Assembly: GCA_002315935.1 (NCBI GenBank)
Contig: DCII01000016.1
Location: 1 to 11,088, forward strand
Direction: 5' to 3'
Length of the DNA stretch: 11,088 bases
Source: Ruminococcaceae bacterium UBA1730
GTDB lineage: Bacteria > Bacillota > Clostridia > Oscillospirales > Acutalibacteraceae
Below, one piece after another: positions 1 to 7,152 of this stretch. Numbering within the stretch: position 1 is the stretch's first letter; every line of letters starts with the position of its first letter. A program made the translations under genes and the position numbers. The notes under the pieces were generated by a model that was not told where the DNA came from, did no database searches, and saw nothing but the letters and a program-made list of their open reading frames with translations.

Positions 1-125
1 TTTCACGCCAAAACAGACCGAAAAGATGTGACGACGCATTTATTCAGCGTTTCCCAAGGTTTTGTAACGCATTTCACACCAAAACAGACCGAAAAGATGT
101 GACGACGCATTTATTCAGCGTTTCC
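1..125. repeat. Tandem 71-bp right-arm copies of a palindromic MITE-like repeat
   Basis: Two head-to-tail copies of one sequence lie here with a period of 71 bases. The first (1-54) is cut by the window start; the second runs from about 55 to 125. Both end in the same terminus, ATTTATTCAGCGTTTCC (38-54 and 109-125), and differ at only one base over the shared stretch (GCC versus ACC near the start). The reverse complement of the second copy pairs with the left arm of the repeat at 10952-11023, so these are right arms of a palindromic element. The second copy ends 5 bases before the stop codon of the CDF gene. No coding potential is seen. The label MITE-like rests on shape and multiple copies; no transposase or clear target-site duplication is visible. 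Confidence 0.85.
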
Positions 126-130
126 TTATA

Positions 131-1297
131 TCAGACATAGCTCCTGTCTACATTGATAACGGTATTGTAAGTCGGCTCTGTTTCCTTGATTTTTTCGGAA
201 ACAGCTTTTCTGAATTCCTCCTCGGTCATGTGAAATTTATGAGGAAGAACCGCATCGAAAATGAGATTGGTATGGTCATATCCTTCAACAATCCTGAAAT
301 CGTGAATTGTAATCTCAGAATCAATCTGCGAAACCGCTTTGAGTGCAACATTCTTAAGCTTATCTGTCAATTCATCATCAACGGCAACGGGGTCCATGTG
401 AATTGAAATTTCAATGCCGAGTTTTTCCTTGATGTCATTCTCTATATTATCAATTATATTGTGGCTCATAAGAATACCAACATTCGCAGGAACCTCCGCA
501 TGAAGAGAACCGATAACCTTTGCATTGCCGTAGCTGTGAAGAACGAGGTCATGAATGCCGATTACTCCATCATATGACATAACCAGCTTTTCAAGCTTAC
601 CGACAATCTCTTTTGACGGAGGTTCGCCGAGAAGAGGACCCATTGTGTCCTTGATGATACCAATGCCTGCATACATGACAACAAGAGCAACAAGAACGCC
701 GACAACTGCATCAACGGGAAGAGAAGTGAACTTTGAGGCAATAAGAGCAATAAGAGTACCTGTTGTGGCGGCGATATCGCCGATGCTGTCCGTAACAACC
801 GCATTGACGGCAACGGAATCAATCCTTTTGCCGACTGATGTGTTGAAATAAGCAAGCCAAATTTTTCCGAGAATCGAAAATACAAGCACTATCAGAGCAG
901 GCCAACTGAAAATAACCTGCTCGGGATTTCTGAATTTTTCAACGGATGTTTTGACAAGCTCAAATCCCATAATAAGAATGAAGAAAGCAAGGGTAAGAGC
1001 AGAAACATATTCGATTCTTCCATGACCGAAGGGATGCTCCTTATCGGCAGGCTTGCCGGAAATCTTAAACCCTACAAGGCTGATGATTGACGAAAACGCA
1101 TCAAAAAGATTGTTTACGCCGTCGGCAACAATTGAAATACTCTTTGTCAGTGCACCGAATATCATTTTAAACACGGACAGAATAATGTTGAGACATATTC
1201 CGACTATACCGCTCAGCACTCCGTATCTTGTTCTGACAACGGCACTTCCCGTATTTTCATAATCCTTGACGAATGTTTTGATAAGCAATTTTGTCAT
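131..1297 (-). CDS. Cation diffusion facilitator family transporter, probably Mn2+ type
   Basis: This is an inner-membrane metal exporter of the CDF family, 388 residues from the chosen start. About six hydrophobic segments fall near residues 30-48, 55-80, 98-118, 132-151, 161-188 and 195-216, followed by a long cytosolic domain (about 225-388). Segment 2 carries Asn62-x3-Asp66 and segment 5 carries Asp170-x3-Asp174. This N-D/D-D set is typical of Mn-CDF proteins such as streptococcal MntE, whereas zinc CDFs usually have a His in segment 5. Mn2+ export is therefore the favoured guess; Fe2+ or Co2+ remain possible. The protein is longer than the usual roughly 300 residues because the cytosolic domain seems duplicated (248-304 and 331-388). 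The ATG at 1297 is preferred over a GTG at 1306 because AAGGAG lies 8 bases before the ATG, while the GTG overlaps that site. It follows mscS by 5 bases, so it is probably cotranscribed and translationally coupled. Confidence 0.93.
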   Translation of the reverse strand: MTKLLIKTFVKDYENTGSAVVRTRYGVLSGIVGICLNIILSVFKMIFGALTKSISIVADGVNNLFDAFSSIISLVGFKISGKPADKEHPFGHGRIEYVSALTLAFFILIMGFELVKTSVEKFRNPEQVIFSWPALIVLVFSILGKIWLAYFNTSVGKRIDSVAVNAVVTDSIGDIAATTGTLIALIASKFTSLPVDAVVGVLVALVVMYAGIGIIKDTMGPLLGEPPSKEIVGKLEKLVMSYDGVIGIHDLVLHSYGNAKVIGSLHAEVPANVGILMSHNIIDNIENDIKEKLGIEISIHMDPVAVDDELTDKLKNVALKAVSQIDSEITIHDFRIVEGYDHTNLIFDAVLPHKFHMTEEEFRKAVSEKIKETEPTYNTVINVDRSYV

Positions 1298-1302
1298 AGC
1301 AA

Positions 1303-2151
1303 TCACTCCTTGACAATGTGAACATCAAGCTGACCGTAAGGGATAGAAATACCCTTTTCATCAAACGCCAGTTTGACATTTTCCTGCATATAATAGAATG
1401 TATCATAGTAATCGGTGCTCCTGCACCAGAATATTCCGACAAGCTCAACGGAGCTGGAGGCACACTCCTTGACGGCAACCTTAGGTTCGGGCTCGGAAAG
1501 GACAAGCTCCGTTTTATCCGCAACCTCGAGCACTGCCCTTCTCGCTTTTTCAATATCCGTATCATACGAAACCGAGAAAGTCATCATCATTCTGCGTTTC
1601 TTTTCGGCATTATAATTGATTATGTTGCTGTCGGTAATATGTGAATTCGGAACAATAACCTTTGTGTTGTCGAGGGTCAGAAGAACGGTATACATCATTC
1701 TGATTTCCTGAACCTTACCGCTAACCGAACCTATGTCAATGAAATCACCGCTTCGGAACGGATGATTTATGAGAATCTGAAGACCGCTTGCAAACTGACT
1801 TACACTTGACTGCAAGCCGAGACCTGCCGTTACAACTGCGGCGGACAAGGCGGCAATGAACGAATTGACATTGATATTCAAAGTTGAGAGAGCCGAAAGA
1901 ATGAAAATGAATTTCATAATCAGCGTTACGGCTGTTCTGATAAAGCTGTGAATTGAAGGGTCAACTCCCTTGAGACGAAGTGCCTTTACCAACAGCCTAC
2001 CGATAAGATTTGAAGCAACAAATCCGATAACAATTATGGCAATCGCTTCAATGATTATGGGTGCTTTTGAAATAATCAGTGCAATTATTCCGTCAAAATC
2101 CCTGTCCTTGATAAGCTGAGCAAAATCAAGCGTGACCGGTCTGAACATCAT
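1303..2151 (-). CDS. mscS: Small-conductance mechanosensitive channel, MscS family
   Basis: The product is an MscS channel that opens under membrane tension to release solutes during hypo-osmotic shock. It is 282 residues from the chosen start, close to E. coli MscS (286), so it is the compact three-helix type. Hydrophobic helices lie near 21-50 and 71-91. The pore helix (about 96-128) is rich in Gly and Ala and runs into LGLQSSVSQFASG. Then comes HPFRSGDFIDIG, the family-typical entry to the beta domain, and IVPNSHI near 167-172. The C-terminus GISIPYGQLDVHI matches the family ending. The reading frame is open to 2223, but that start lies upstream of a consensus promoter (2179-2207). AGGGG at 2157-2161 sits 5 bases before the ATG at 2151 and 8 before an adjacent in-frame ATG at 2148; either could be used. 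It is the first gene of a two-gene operon with the CDF transporter. Confidence 0.95.
   Translation of the reverse strand: MMFRPVTLDFAQLIKDRDFDGIIALIISKAPIIIEAIAIIVIGFVASNLIGRLLVKALRLKGVDPSIHSFIRTAVTLIMKFIFILSALSTLNINVNSFIAALSAAVVTAGLGLQSSVSQFASGLQILINHPFRSGDFIDIGSVSGKVQEIRMMYTVLLTLDNTKVIVPNSHITDSNIINYNAEKKRRMMMTFSVSYDTDIEKARRAVLEVADKTELVLSEPEPKVAVKECASSSVELVGIFWCRSTDYYDTFYYMQENVKLAFDEKGISIPYGQLDVHIVKE
1306..1311 (-). promoter_or_regulatory. Ribosome binding site of the CDF gene, inside the end of mscS
   Basis: The sequence AAGGAG forms the last two sense codons of mscS and directly precedes its TGA. It lies 8 bases before the ATG at 1297. It rules against the upstream GTG at 1306 as the start and suggests that ribosomes finishing mscS reinitiate on the CDF gene. 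Confidence 0.7.
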
Positions 2152-2178
2152 ATCATCCCCTGAAAAAATATCTTTTGA

Positions 2179-2207
2179 ATTATAAATCATTATTCTGATA
2201 TTGTCAA
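2179..2207 (-). promoter_or_regulatory. Perfect-consensus sigma-A promoter of mscS-CDF
   Basis: On the - strand TTGACA (2207 to 2202) is followed by a 17-base spacer and TATAAT (2184 to 2179), an exact match to the housekeeping promoter consensus. Transcription would start near 2172, giving a leader of about 20 bases before the mscS start at 2151. This also refutes translation from the upstream in-frame ATG at 2223. Confidence 0.85.
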
Positions 2208-2269
2208 ACACACAATGAAACAAATATTAGATAATCCCTTAATAATTTGTGAATTTTTCTTGCTGAATA

Positions 2270-2297
2270 TTGACTATTGGTCATTTTTGAATATAAT
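2270..2297 (+). promoter_or_regulatory. Distal sigma-A promoter P1 of the V-ATPase operon
   Basis: TTGACT (2270-2275), a 16-base spacer and TATAAT (2292-2297) make a near-consensus promoter. The start point would be near 2304, giving a leader of about 110 bases that runs through the second promoter. A dyad, TGAC-N5-GTCA (2271-2283), overlaps the -35 box and could be an operator, but it is short enough to be chance. Confidence 0.7.
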
Positions 2298-2352
2298 GGC
2301 AATCAAACGATATTCGGAATGCTTTTATTGAAATGTATTTCTCGAAAATCTA

Positions 2353-2381
2353 TTGATTTTTTTGAAACGAAAATATATAAT
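2353..2381 (+). promoter_or_regulatory. Proximal sigma-A promoter P2 of the V-ATPase operon
   Basis: TTGATT (2353-2358), a 17-base spacer and TATAAT (2376-2381) form a second good promoter. The start would be near 2388, about 25 bases before the first ATG at 2413. An imperfect-function candidate dyad, GAAAT-GT-ATTTC (2330-2341), lies just upstream of the -35 box. The A/T-rich stretch around it would favour strong promoter activity. Confidence 0.72.
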
Positions 2382-2412
2382 GTTTAAAATATATAGGAAA
2401 GAAGGTTATGGC

Positions 2413-2721
2413 ATGGCTTCAGAACTTATCAATGCAGTTCTTGATGCAGAGAAAAAAGCATCAGCTTCGGAAGCGGGAGCAATTGAAAAAAGCAATCAGC
2501 TGAAAGCAGAGGCATCAAAAAAAGCAAAGGCTCTTGAAGCGGAATTCAGAAGCAGGGCATACGAAAAAGCCGATGCGATGAAGAAAGATGCTGAAATAAA
2601 AGCCGAAAAAATTCGCTCGGATGCTCAAAAGGAATCCGAAGCAAAAGCGGAAGAATTAAAATGCTCCGCCGCTTCAAAAAGCAACGAAGCAGTTGAAATT
2701 CTTCTCAAAAAAATTATTTGA
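2413..2721 (+). CDS. ntpF: V-type ATPase peripheral-stalk G-type subunit
   Basis: This 102-residue protein is almost entirely Ala, Glu, Lys, Asp and Ser with no hydrophobic core, and reads as one long charged helix (about 1-100) suited to a coiled coil. In A/V-ATPases such a subunit pairs with subunit E to form the peripheral stalk holding the catalytic head to the membrane stator. It is called NtpF in E. hirae, G in eukaryotes and H in archaea; some databases use ntpF for the central-stalk subunit, so the symbol can mislead. The identification rests on composition, size and position directly before the I subunit, because such helices diverge fast. The ATG at 2413 is chosen because GAAGG lies 7 bases upstream; the longer in-frame opening from 2353 overlaps promoter P2. 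It is the first gene of the operon. Confidence 0.85.
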   Translation: MASELINAVLDAEKKASASEAGAIEKSNQLKAEASKKAKALEAEFRSRAYEKADAMKKDAEIKAEKIRSDAQKESEAKAEELKCSAASKSNEAVEILLKKII

Positions 2722-2746
2722 ACAATTCTATTTTATCAATTTGAAA

Positions 2747-2754
2747 AGGAGGTG
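2747..2754 (+). promoter_or_regulatory. Strong ribosome binding site fixing the TTG start of ntpI
   Basis: AGGAGGTG is almost fully complementary to the 16S rRNA 3' end. AGGAGG ends 7 bases before TTG at 2760. The next in-frame ATG (codon 6, 2775) would be too far away, so the rarer TTG is the likely start. Confidence 0.75.
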
Positions 2755-2759
2755 TTTTC

Positions 2760-4751
2760 TTGGCAAAGCTGAAAATGAAATATCTCGAAATAGTTGCTCC
2801 TATTGATGAAAGCAAAGCGATTTTTGATTTTCTTCAGCACCGTTCGGTTATCGAGCTAAAAAGTCACGATGAAACAGAGGGACTTATTCCGCTGAATTCA
2901 GGCAGAACTGCCTCACAGCTTGAAAAATATTATGATGTTGTGCAGGATGCTCTGAAAATTCTGGATAAATATGCACCGGAATCAACAGGACTTGTTTCCT
3001 CTCTTTTTTCAGAGCCGGTGGAGCTGACCGAAAAAGAATTTGAAGAACGCAGTGCAAAAGCCGATTCAATTCTTGCAACCTGCTATAGCATCTGCGAGCT
3101 TGAAAGAAAATCCGCAGAAGCTCTTGCGGCGGCCGCAAAATTCAATGCTCTCAAGGACGGACTTGAACCATGGCTGAAGCTTGACCTTCCGCTCAATTTC
3201 AGAGGAACCGAGTTATCGTCTGCTTTTATCGGCACTCTTCCTTCGGATTATTCTGAAGAAATGCTCAGAACCGCTCTTGCGGAAAGGCTCGGAGAAGAAA
3301 TTTCCGCTGTTGAAGTGATTTCCCACAGCAAGGAAAGAAGCTGTATTTTTGCTGTGTGCCATATATCCGAAAAAGAAAAGGTGTTCGGTGCATTGCGTGA
3401 GCTTGGTTTTGCATATGCAACCGAATCAGAAAACGGAATTCCTGCTGAAAAAATCAAACAGCTTGAAGCAAAGGCACTCAACTGCAAGGACGAAGCCAAG
3501 GAAAGCATAAATAAAATTATTTCTCTTGCGGATATGAGAGATGAAATCAGGTTCGCCTGCGATTATTTCATGATTCGAAAAGAAAAATACGAAGCCCTCA
3601 ATCTTGTTTCTTCAACTCAGAATGTTATCCTGATTGAAGGCTATGTTGCGGAAAACAAGGTTGATAAGCTCGTTAAAACGCTTGAAGAAAAATTCAATGT
3701 TGCCGTTTCGATAAGCTCAACCGATGAAGACGAGGATGCTCCGACAGCATTTGAAAACAAGCCGTTCGCCGCCGCCGTTGAAGGCATCACTGCGATGTAT
3801 TCGATGCCGGGCAAAAACGATGTTGACCCGAATCCGATAATGTCGGTATTCTATTATATGCTTTTCGGCATCATGCTTTCCGATGCAGGCTACGGATTGC
3901 TTATGGCTCTCGGATGCGGATTTGCCAAATTCAAGCTCAAGCCAAAGGGTAAAATGAAGAAAACTGTTGATATGTATTTCTGGTGCGGACTTGCAACTGT
4001 TTTCTGGGGCACACTCTTCGGAAGCTGGTTCGGCGATTTGCCGAATGTTATTTCATCGCAGTTTCTCGGCAAAGGACCGTTAAGTGTTGCACTCTGGTTT
4101 GAACCTGTCAATGACCCGATGAAGCTTCTGCTTTTCTCGTTCCTTTTCGGAATAATTCATCTTTTTGCCGGCGTTGCAATAAGCTTTTATCAGATGTGGA
4201 AGCAGGGAAATAAGCTCGGAGCGATATGCGACTGCATTCCGGTTTATATGCTTATAACTGGCATATGTCCCCTTGCGGTCGGAATAATGAAGCCGGATGC
4301 GGCTATTCCGCCGATAATAAAAACAATCGGCACTTATCTTTTGATTGCAGGAGCGGCACTTATTGTGTTGACGGCAGGAAGAAGCTCAAAAAACATTGTC
4401 GGAAAGCTCGGTCTCGGTCTTTACGGTCTGTATAATGCCGCTTCGGGATGGCTCGGCGATATTCTTTCATATTCAAGACTTCTCGCTCTCGGACTTTGCA
4501 CCGGCGTTATCGCAACGGTTATCAATACGCTCGGAACAATCCCCGAAAATCCGACAGTCAAGCTTATTCTCTTTATTCCCGTGTTCATATTCGGGCACAT
4601 TGTCAACATGGCAATAAACCTCATAGGCACTTATGTTCACACAAACAGATTGCAGTATGTTGAATTCTTCGGCAAATTTTATGAGGGCGGAGGCAGATGC
4701 TTCACTCCCCTCGCAACAAATACAAAATTCTTCAAATTCAAGGAGGACTAA
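2760..4751 (+). CDS. ntpI: V-type ATPase subunit I (membrane stator a subunit)
   Basis: Subunit I forms the two half-channels through which ions reach and leave the rotating K ring. The protein has 663 residues, normal for the family. The N-terminal half (about 1-345) is a soluble, charged, partly coiled-coil arm that contacts the peripheral stalks. The C-terminal half (about 360-650) is strongly hydrophobic with seven or eight membrane helices. The first bears the family motif FGIMLSDAGYG. The key stator arginine is Arg573 in LSYSRLLALGL, matching yeast Vph1 Arg735 in its YSRLWALSL context. A second conserved arginine, Arg630, precedes LQYVEFFGKFYEGGG, as Arg799 does in yeast. Translation starts at a TTG set by AGGAGGTG. 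The gene lies 38 bases after the first gene, and its last codons contain the ribosome site of ntpK. Confidence 0.96.
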   Translation: MAKLKMKYLEIVAPIDESKAIFDFLQHRSVIELKSHDETEGLIPLNSGRTASQLEKYYDVVQDALKILDKYAPESTGLVSSLFSEPVELTEKEFEERSAKADSILATCYSICELERKSAEALAAAAKFNALKDGLEPWLKLDLPLNFRGTELSSAFIGTLPSDYSEEMLRTALAERLGEEISAVEVISHSKERSCIFAVCHISEKEKVFGALRELGFAYATESENGIPAEKIKQLEAKALNCKDEAKESINKIISLADMRDEIRFACDYFMIRKEKYEALNLVSSTQNVILIEGYVAENKVDKLVKTLEEKFNVAVSISSTDEDEDAPTAFENKPFAAAVEGITAMYSMPGKNDVDPNPIMSVFYYMLFGIMLSDAGYGLLMALGCGFAKFKLKPKGKMKKTVDMYFWCGLATVFWGTLFGSWFGDLPNVISSQFLGKGPLSVALWFEPVNDPMKLLLFSFLFGIIHLFAGVAISFYQMWKQGNKLGAICDCIPVYMLITGICPLAVGIMKPDAAIPPIIKTIGTYLLIAGAALIVLTAGRSSKNIVGKLGLGLYGLYNAASGWLGDILSYSRLLALGLCTGVIATVINTLGTIPENPTVKLILFIPVFIFGHIVNMAINLIGTYVHTNRLQYVEFFGKFYEGGGRCFTPLATNTKFFKFKED

Positions 4752-4754
4752 ATT

Positions 4755-5240
4755 ATGTCAACATTTTTAGGAGCAGCACTCGCTATTCTCGGCGGTGCTT
4801 GTGCAGCAGCATTCGGCGGAGTTGGCTCCGCAATCGCAGTAGGCAGAGTAGGCCGTGCGGCGGCAGGAATCGTTACCGAAGACCCTTCAAAGTTCGGTAA
4901 GGTTCTTATTCTTCAGATTCTCCCCGGCACTCAGGGACTTTACGGTTTCCTTATCGCCTTCCTTCTTTTCAACCAGATAGGTCTTATCAGCGGCGACATT
5001 GCGGCTCTTCAGGCGATTGAACCTCTTAAGGGCCTTATGTATTTCTGTGCCTGCCTTCCTATGGCAATCGGCGGCTTCGTTTCGGCTATTCATCAGGGAA
5101 ATGCGGCTATCGCAGGTGTCGGAATTGTTGCAAAGAGACCTGAAGAAAGCGGCAAGGCAATCATCTTCGCGGCTATGGTTGAAACATATGCTGTTCTTGC
5201 TCTTCTTATCTCAATCCTTGCAATCTTCGGCATTAAATAA
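4755..5240 (+). CDS. ntpK: V-type ATPase subunit K (16-kDa c-ring proteolipid), Na+ type
   Basis: This 161-residue protein has four membrane helices arranged as two duplicated hairpins (about 4-40, 49-78, 88-122, 134-160) and forms the ion-carrying rotor ring. The second hairpin has the ion-carrying carboxylate Glu143 in MVETYAVLALL. The first has LPGTQGLYGF at the matching place, with no carboxylate, which is the V-type pattern of one ion site per two hairpins. The Na+ ligands known from the E. hirae NtpK ring (Leu61, Thr64, Gln65, Gln110, Glu139) correspond by motif to Leu56, Thr59, Gln60, Gln114 and Glu143 here, so all are retained. Na+ rather than H+ coupling is therefore predicted, though not proven. 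AGGAGG (4741-4746) lies 8 bases before the ATG, within the end of ntpI. This fits the high copy number needed for a ring. Confidence 0.97.
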   Translation: MSTFLGAALAILGGACAAAFGGVGSAIAVGRVGRAAAGIVTEDPSKFGKVLILQILPGTQGLYGFLIAFLLFNQIGLISGDIAALQAIEPLKGLMYFCACLPMAIGGFVSAIHQGNAAIAGVGIVAKRPEESGKAIIFAAMVETYAVLALLISILAIFGIK

Positions 5241-5262
5241 GTCACTCCGAAAGGTGATATAA

Positions 5263-5865
5263 ATGAACGGTATTGATAAAATTATTTCAAAAATAAATGA
5301 TGACAGTGCCGCAAGATGTGCCTTCATCATTGATAAAGCTCAGAAGGAGTGCGATGAGATAATTGCCAAAGCAAAAGCCGACGGAGAAAAGCTTGAAGCC
5401 CAGCTGCTTGAGAATGCCGAAAAAGAATCCGCTTCCGTTATCGCAATGGCAAAGTCGGGAGCTTCTCAGATTTCAAGGCAGAATCTTCTTGCCGCAAGAG
5501 TTGACCTCATTTCGGATACCCTTGCAAAGCTTCTTGAAAGGATGAAAAGCCTTCCCGAAGAGGAATATTTCTCTGCTCTCATTAAGCTTGCCTGTGAAAA
5601 CGCAATGAAAGGCAAGTGCATTGCAAAGCTTTCTTCAGAAGACAATAATAGAATTCCCAAAGGCTTCGGCAATAAGCTCGCAGATGCTCTCAGAGAAAAG
5701 GGAACGGAATGCGTTCTTTCGGCTGAACCTGCCGATATTTCAAGCGGTATTCTTCTCGTTTACGGCGATATAGAGGTTAACTGCTCGTTCGATGCGGTTA
5801 TTGAAGAAAAATCCGATTATCTCAAAGCGGAAATCAGCGAGATATTATTTCAGGCGGTGACATAA
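5263..5865 (+). CDS. ntpE: V-type ATPase subunit E (peripheral stalk)
   Basis: Subunit E pairs with the G-type subunit to make the peripheral stalk that resists rotation of the A3B3 head. The 200-residue product has the expected two parts. A charged helix (about 1-90) is rich in Glu, Lys and Ala. A globular C-terminal domain (about 95-200) includes EEEYFSALIKLACENA, the family-typical opening, and ends in a hydrophobic AEISEILFQAV helix. AAAGGTG lies about 8 bases before the ATG at 5263. The gene follows ntpK after 22 bases and abuts ntpC with no gap, so the three are clearly cotranscribed. Sequence conservation in this family is weak, but size, architecture and position between K and C agree. 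Confidence 0.93.
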   Translation: MNGIDKIISKINDDSAARCAFIIDKAQKECDEIIAKAKADGEKLEAQLLENAEKESASVIAMAKSGASQISRQNLLAARVDLISDTLAKLLERMKSLPEEEYFSALIKLACENAMKGKCIAKLSSEDNNRIPKGFGNKLADALREKGTECVLSAEPADISSGILLVYGDIEVNCSFDAVIEEKSDYLKAEISEILFQAVT

Positions 5866-6822
5866 ATGAATGAAACCGAATACACTTATGCCGTTGCAAG
5901 AATCAGAGCAAACGAGCTGAAGCTTCTCTCTGCCGATGATATTTCGCAGATGATTAACGCTCCCGATAAGGATTCCGCAGAAAGAATTCTCATTGACAAG
6001 GGATGGGAGATTTCGGAATCGGATTCCGACCCCTGCGAAAAAGAAATGAACAGAGCGTGGAAGCTGATTAAAGAAAGCGTTCCCTCTGCGGAGCTTCTTG
6101 AAGCTCTTGTTATCGGCAATGATTTTTCAAATCTCAAGGCCGCAATCAAATGCGTTTTTTCGTCTGTTGCTCCGCAGGCTTACTATGTAATCCCCTGCGT
6201 AACGGACACGGATATTATCACAAAGGCAATTAAAGAAGCTGATTTCGGAATTCTTCCGGAGCATCTTCAAAAATGTGCAAGGGAAGCATATTCGGCAGTT
6301 TCAAAGCATCAGAGCGGTCAGCTTTCGGAGAGCATAATTGACAGAGCTTCGCTTGAAGCAAAGCTTGCATATGCAAAGAAATCCGAAAGCTCCCTTCTCG
6401 AAAAAATTGCTGAAATGAACGCCGTTGCGGCAAACATCAAAACCGCTCTTCGTTGCGTTTCAATGGGCAAAACAAAGGAATTTGCTCTTGGGTCAATGTG
6501 CAGCTGTGCTCTTGATAATGAAAAAATGCTTGAGAATGCAGAAAACGGCGAAAAAATGGCAGAATATCTCGGAACAACTGAATTCGACTTTCTTGCCGAA
6601 AGCATAAAAGAGAGCTTCACGGCATTCGAAAAATTCTGCGACAACAGAATTTCTTCGCTTATCAGAGAAACAAAATACGATATTTACGGTGTAGATCCGG
6701 TTGTTGCATATTATTATGCCAAAACCGCAGAAGCAAAAAACGCAAGAATAATCCTTTCGGCAAAGGCAAGCGGAGTGCCTGCCGATGCCATATCGGAGAG
6801 AGTGAGGGATATGTATGTATAA
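5866..6822 (+). CDS. ntpC: V-type ATPase subunit C (d-type, AC39 family)
   Basis: This soluble, helix-rich protein of 318 residues belongs to the AC39/d-subunit family. It caps the K ring and receives the foot of the D-F central shaft, transmitting rotation. It opens with TEYTYAVARIRANELKLLS, typical of the family start. It ends with an AEAKNARIILSAKASGVPA segment followed by an ERVRDMYV tail, the conserved C-terminal signature. Internal helical repeats are visible, for example EALVIGNDFSNLKAAIKC near 80-100. The ATG directly follows the TAA of ntpE, and the GGCGGTG-like ribosome site lies inside the ntpE end. Its last 8 bases overlap ntpG. Both arrangements suggest translational coupling. 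Because ntpC naming differs between systems, note that this is not the eukaryotic subunit C. Confidence 0.94.
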   Translation: MNETEYTYAVARIRANELKLLSADDISQMINAPDKDSAERILIDKGWEISESDSDPCEKEMNRAWKLIKESVPSAELLEALVIGNDFSNLKAAIKCVFSSVAPQAYYVIPCVTDTDIITKAIKEADFGILPEHLQKCAREAYSAVSKHQSGQLSESIIDRASLEAKLAYAKKSESSLLEKIAEMNAVAANIKTALRCVSMGKTKEFALGSMCSCALDNEKMLENAENGEKMAEYLGTTEFDFLAESIKESFTAFEKFCDNRISSLIRETKYDIYGVDPVVAYYYAKTAEAKNARIILSAKASGVPADAISERVRDMYV

Positions 6823-7126
6823 GATAGCCGCTATGGGCGATAAAGACAGCATATACGGCTTCGCTTCCTTGGGAGTGAGCATATTCCCCGTCACCGACCC
6901 TGTTGAAGGCTCTCATGTTCTTCGCCGACTTGCCGAAAACGGCTACGGAGTTATTTATATCACCGAACAGCTTGCGGCAGGGATGCAGGATGAAATTGAG
7001 CGTTATGCATCAAGACCTCTTCCGTCAATTGTTCCCGTTCCGGGGGTAAGAGGAAACACGGGATTAGGACTTGAAAGCGTAAGCAGATTCGTTGAAAAAG
7101 CAGTCGGCTCCGATATATTGTCATAA
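6815..7126 (+). CDS. ntpG: V-type ATPase subunit F (central rotor stalk)
   Basis: This 103-residue protein matches the small F subunit of the central stalk, which binds subunit D and tunes rotation and ATP hydrolysis. It shows the Rossmann-like opening MYKIAAMGDKDSIYGFASLG, then GYGVIYITEQLA, then LPSIVPVPG, all recognisable family landmarks, and ends in a short helix. In E. hirae the gene is ntpG; many annotations call it subunit F. The ATG at 6815 lies within the end of ntpC with an 8-base overlap (6815-6822). GAGGG lies about 6 bases upstream. An ATG at 6811 belongs to the ntpC frame and is not the start. The gene is followed after 26 bases by ntpA. Confidence 0.95.
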   Translation: MYKIAAMGDKDSIYGFASLGVSIFPVTDPVEGSHVLRRLAENGYGVIYITEQLAAGMQDEIERYASRPLPSIVPVPGVRGNTGLGLESVSRFVEKAVGSDILS

Positions 7127-7152
7127 TTTTTTGAAAGGTATGGAACACTTAT

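Noticed and set aside
1..125. CRISPR array
   Set aside because: There are only two units with a 71-base period and no unique spacers; the whole unit is repeated and pairs with another arm at 10952-11023.
1..130. Transposase or other gene inside the repeat
   Set aside because: No long frame is present in either copy, so the element is non-autonomous at best.
2152..2223. N-terminal extension of mscS to the ATG at 2223
   Set aside because: The extension covers the consensus promoter at 2179-2207, and a good ribosome site precedes the ATG pair at 2151/2148.
2353..2412. N-terminal extension of the first ATPase gene from 2353
   Set aside because: It overlaps promoter P2; GAAGG before the ATG at 2413 marks the better start and the family-like N-terminus begins there.
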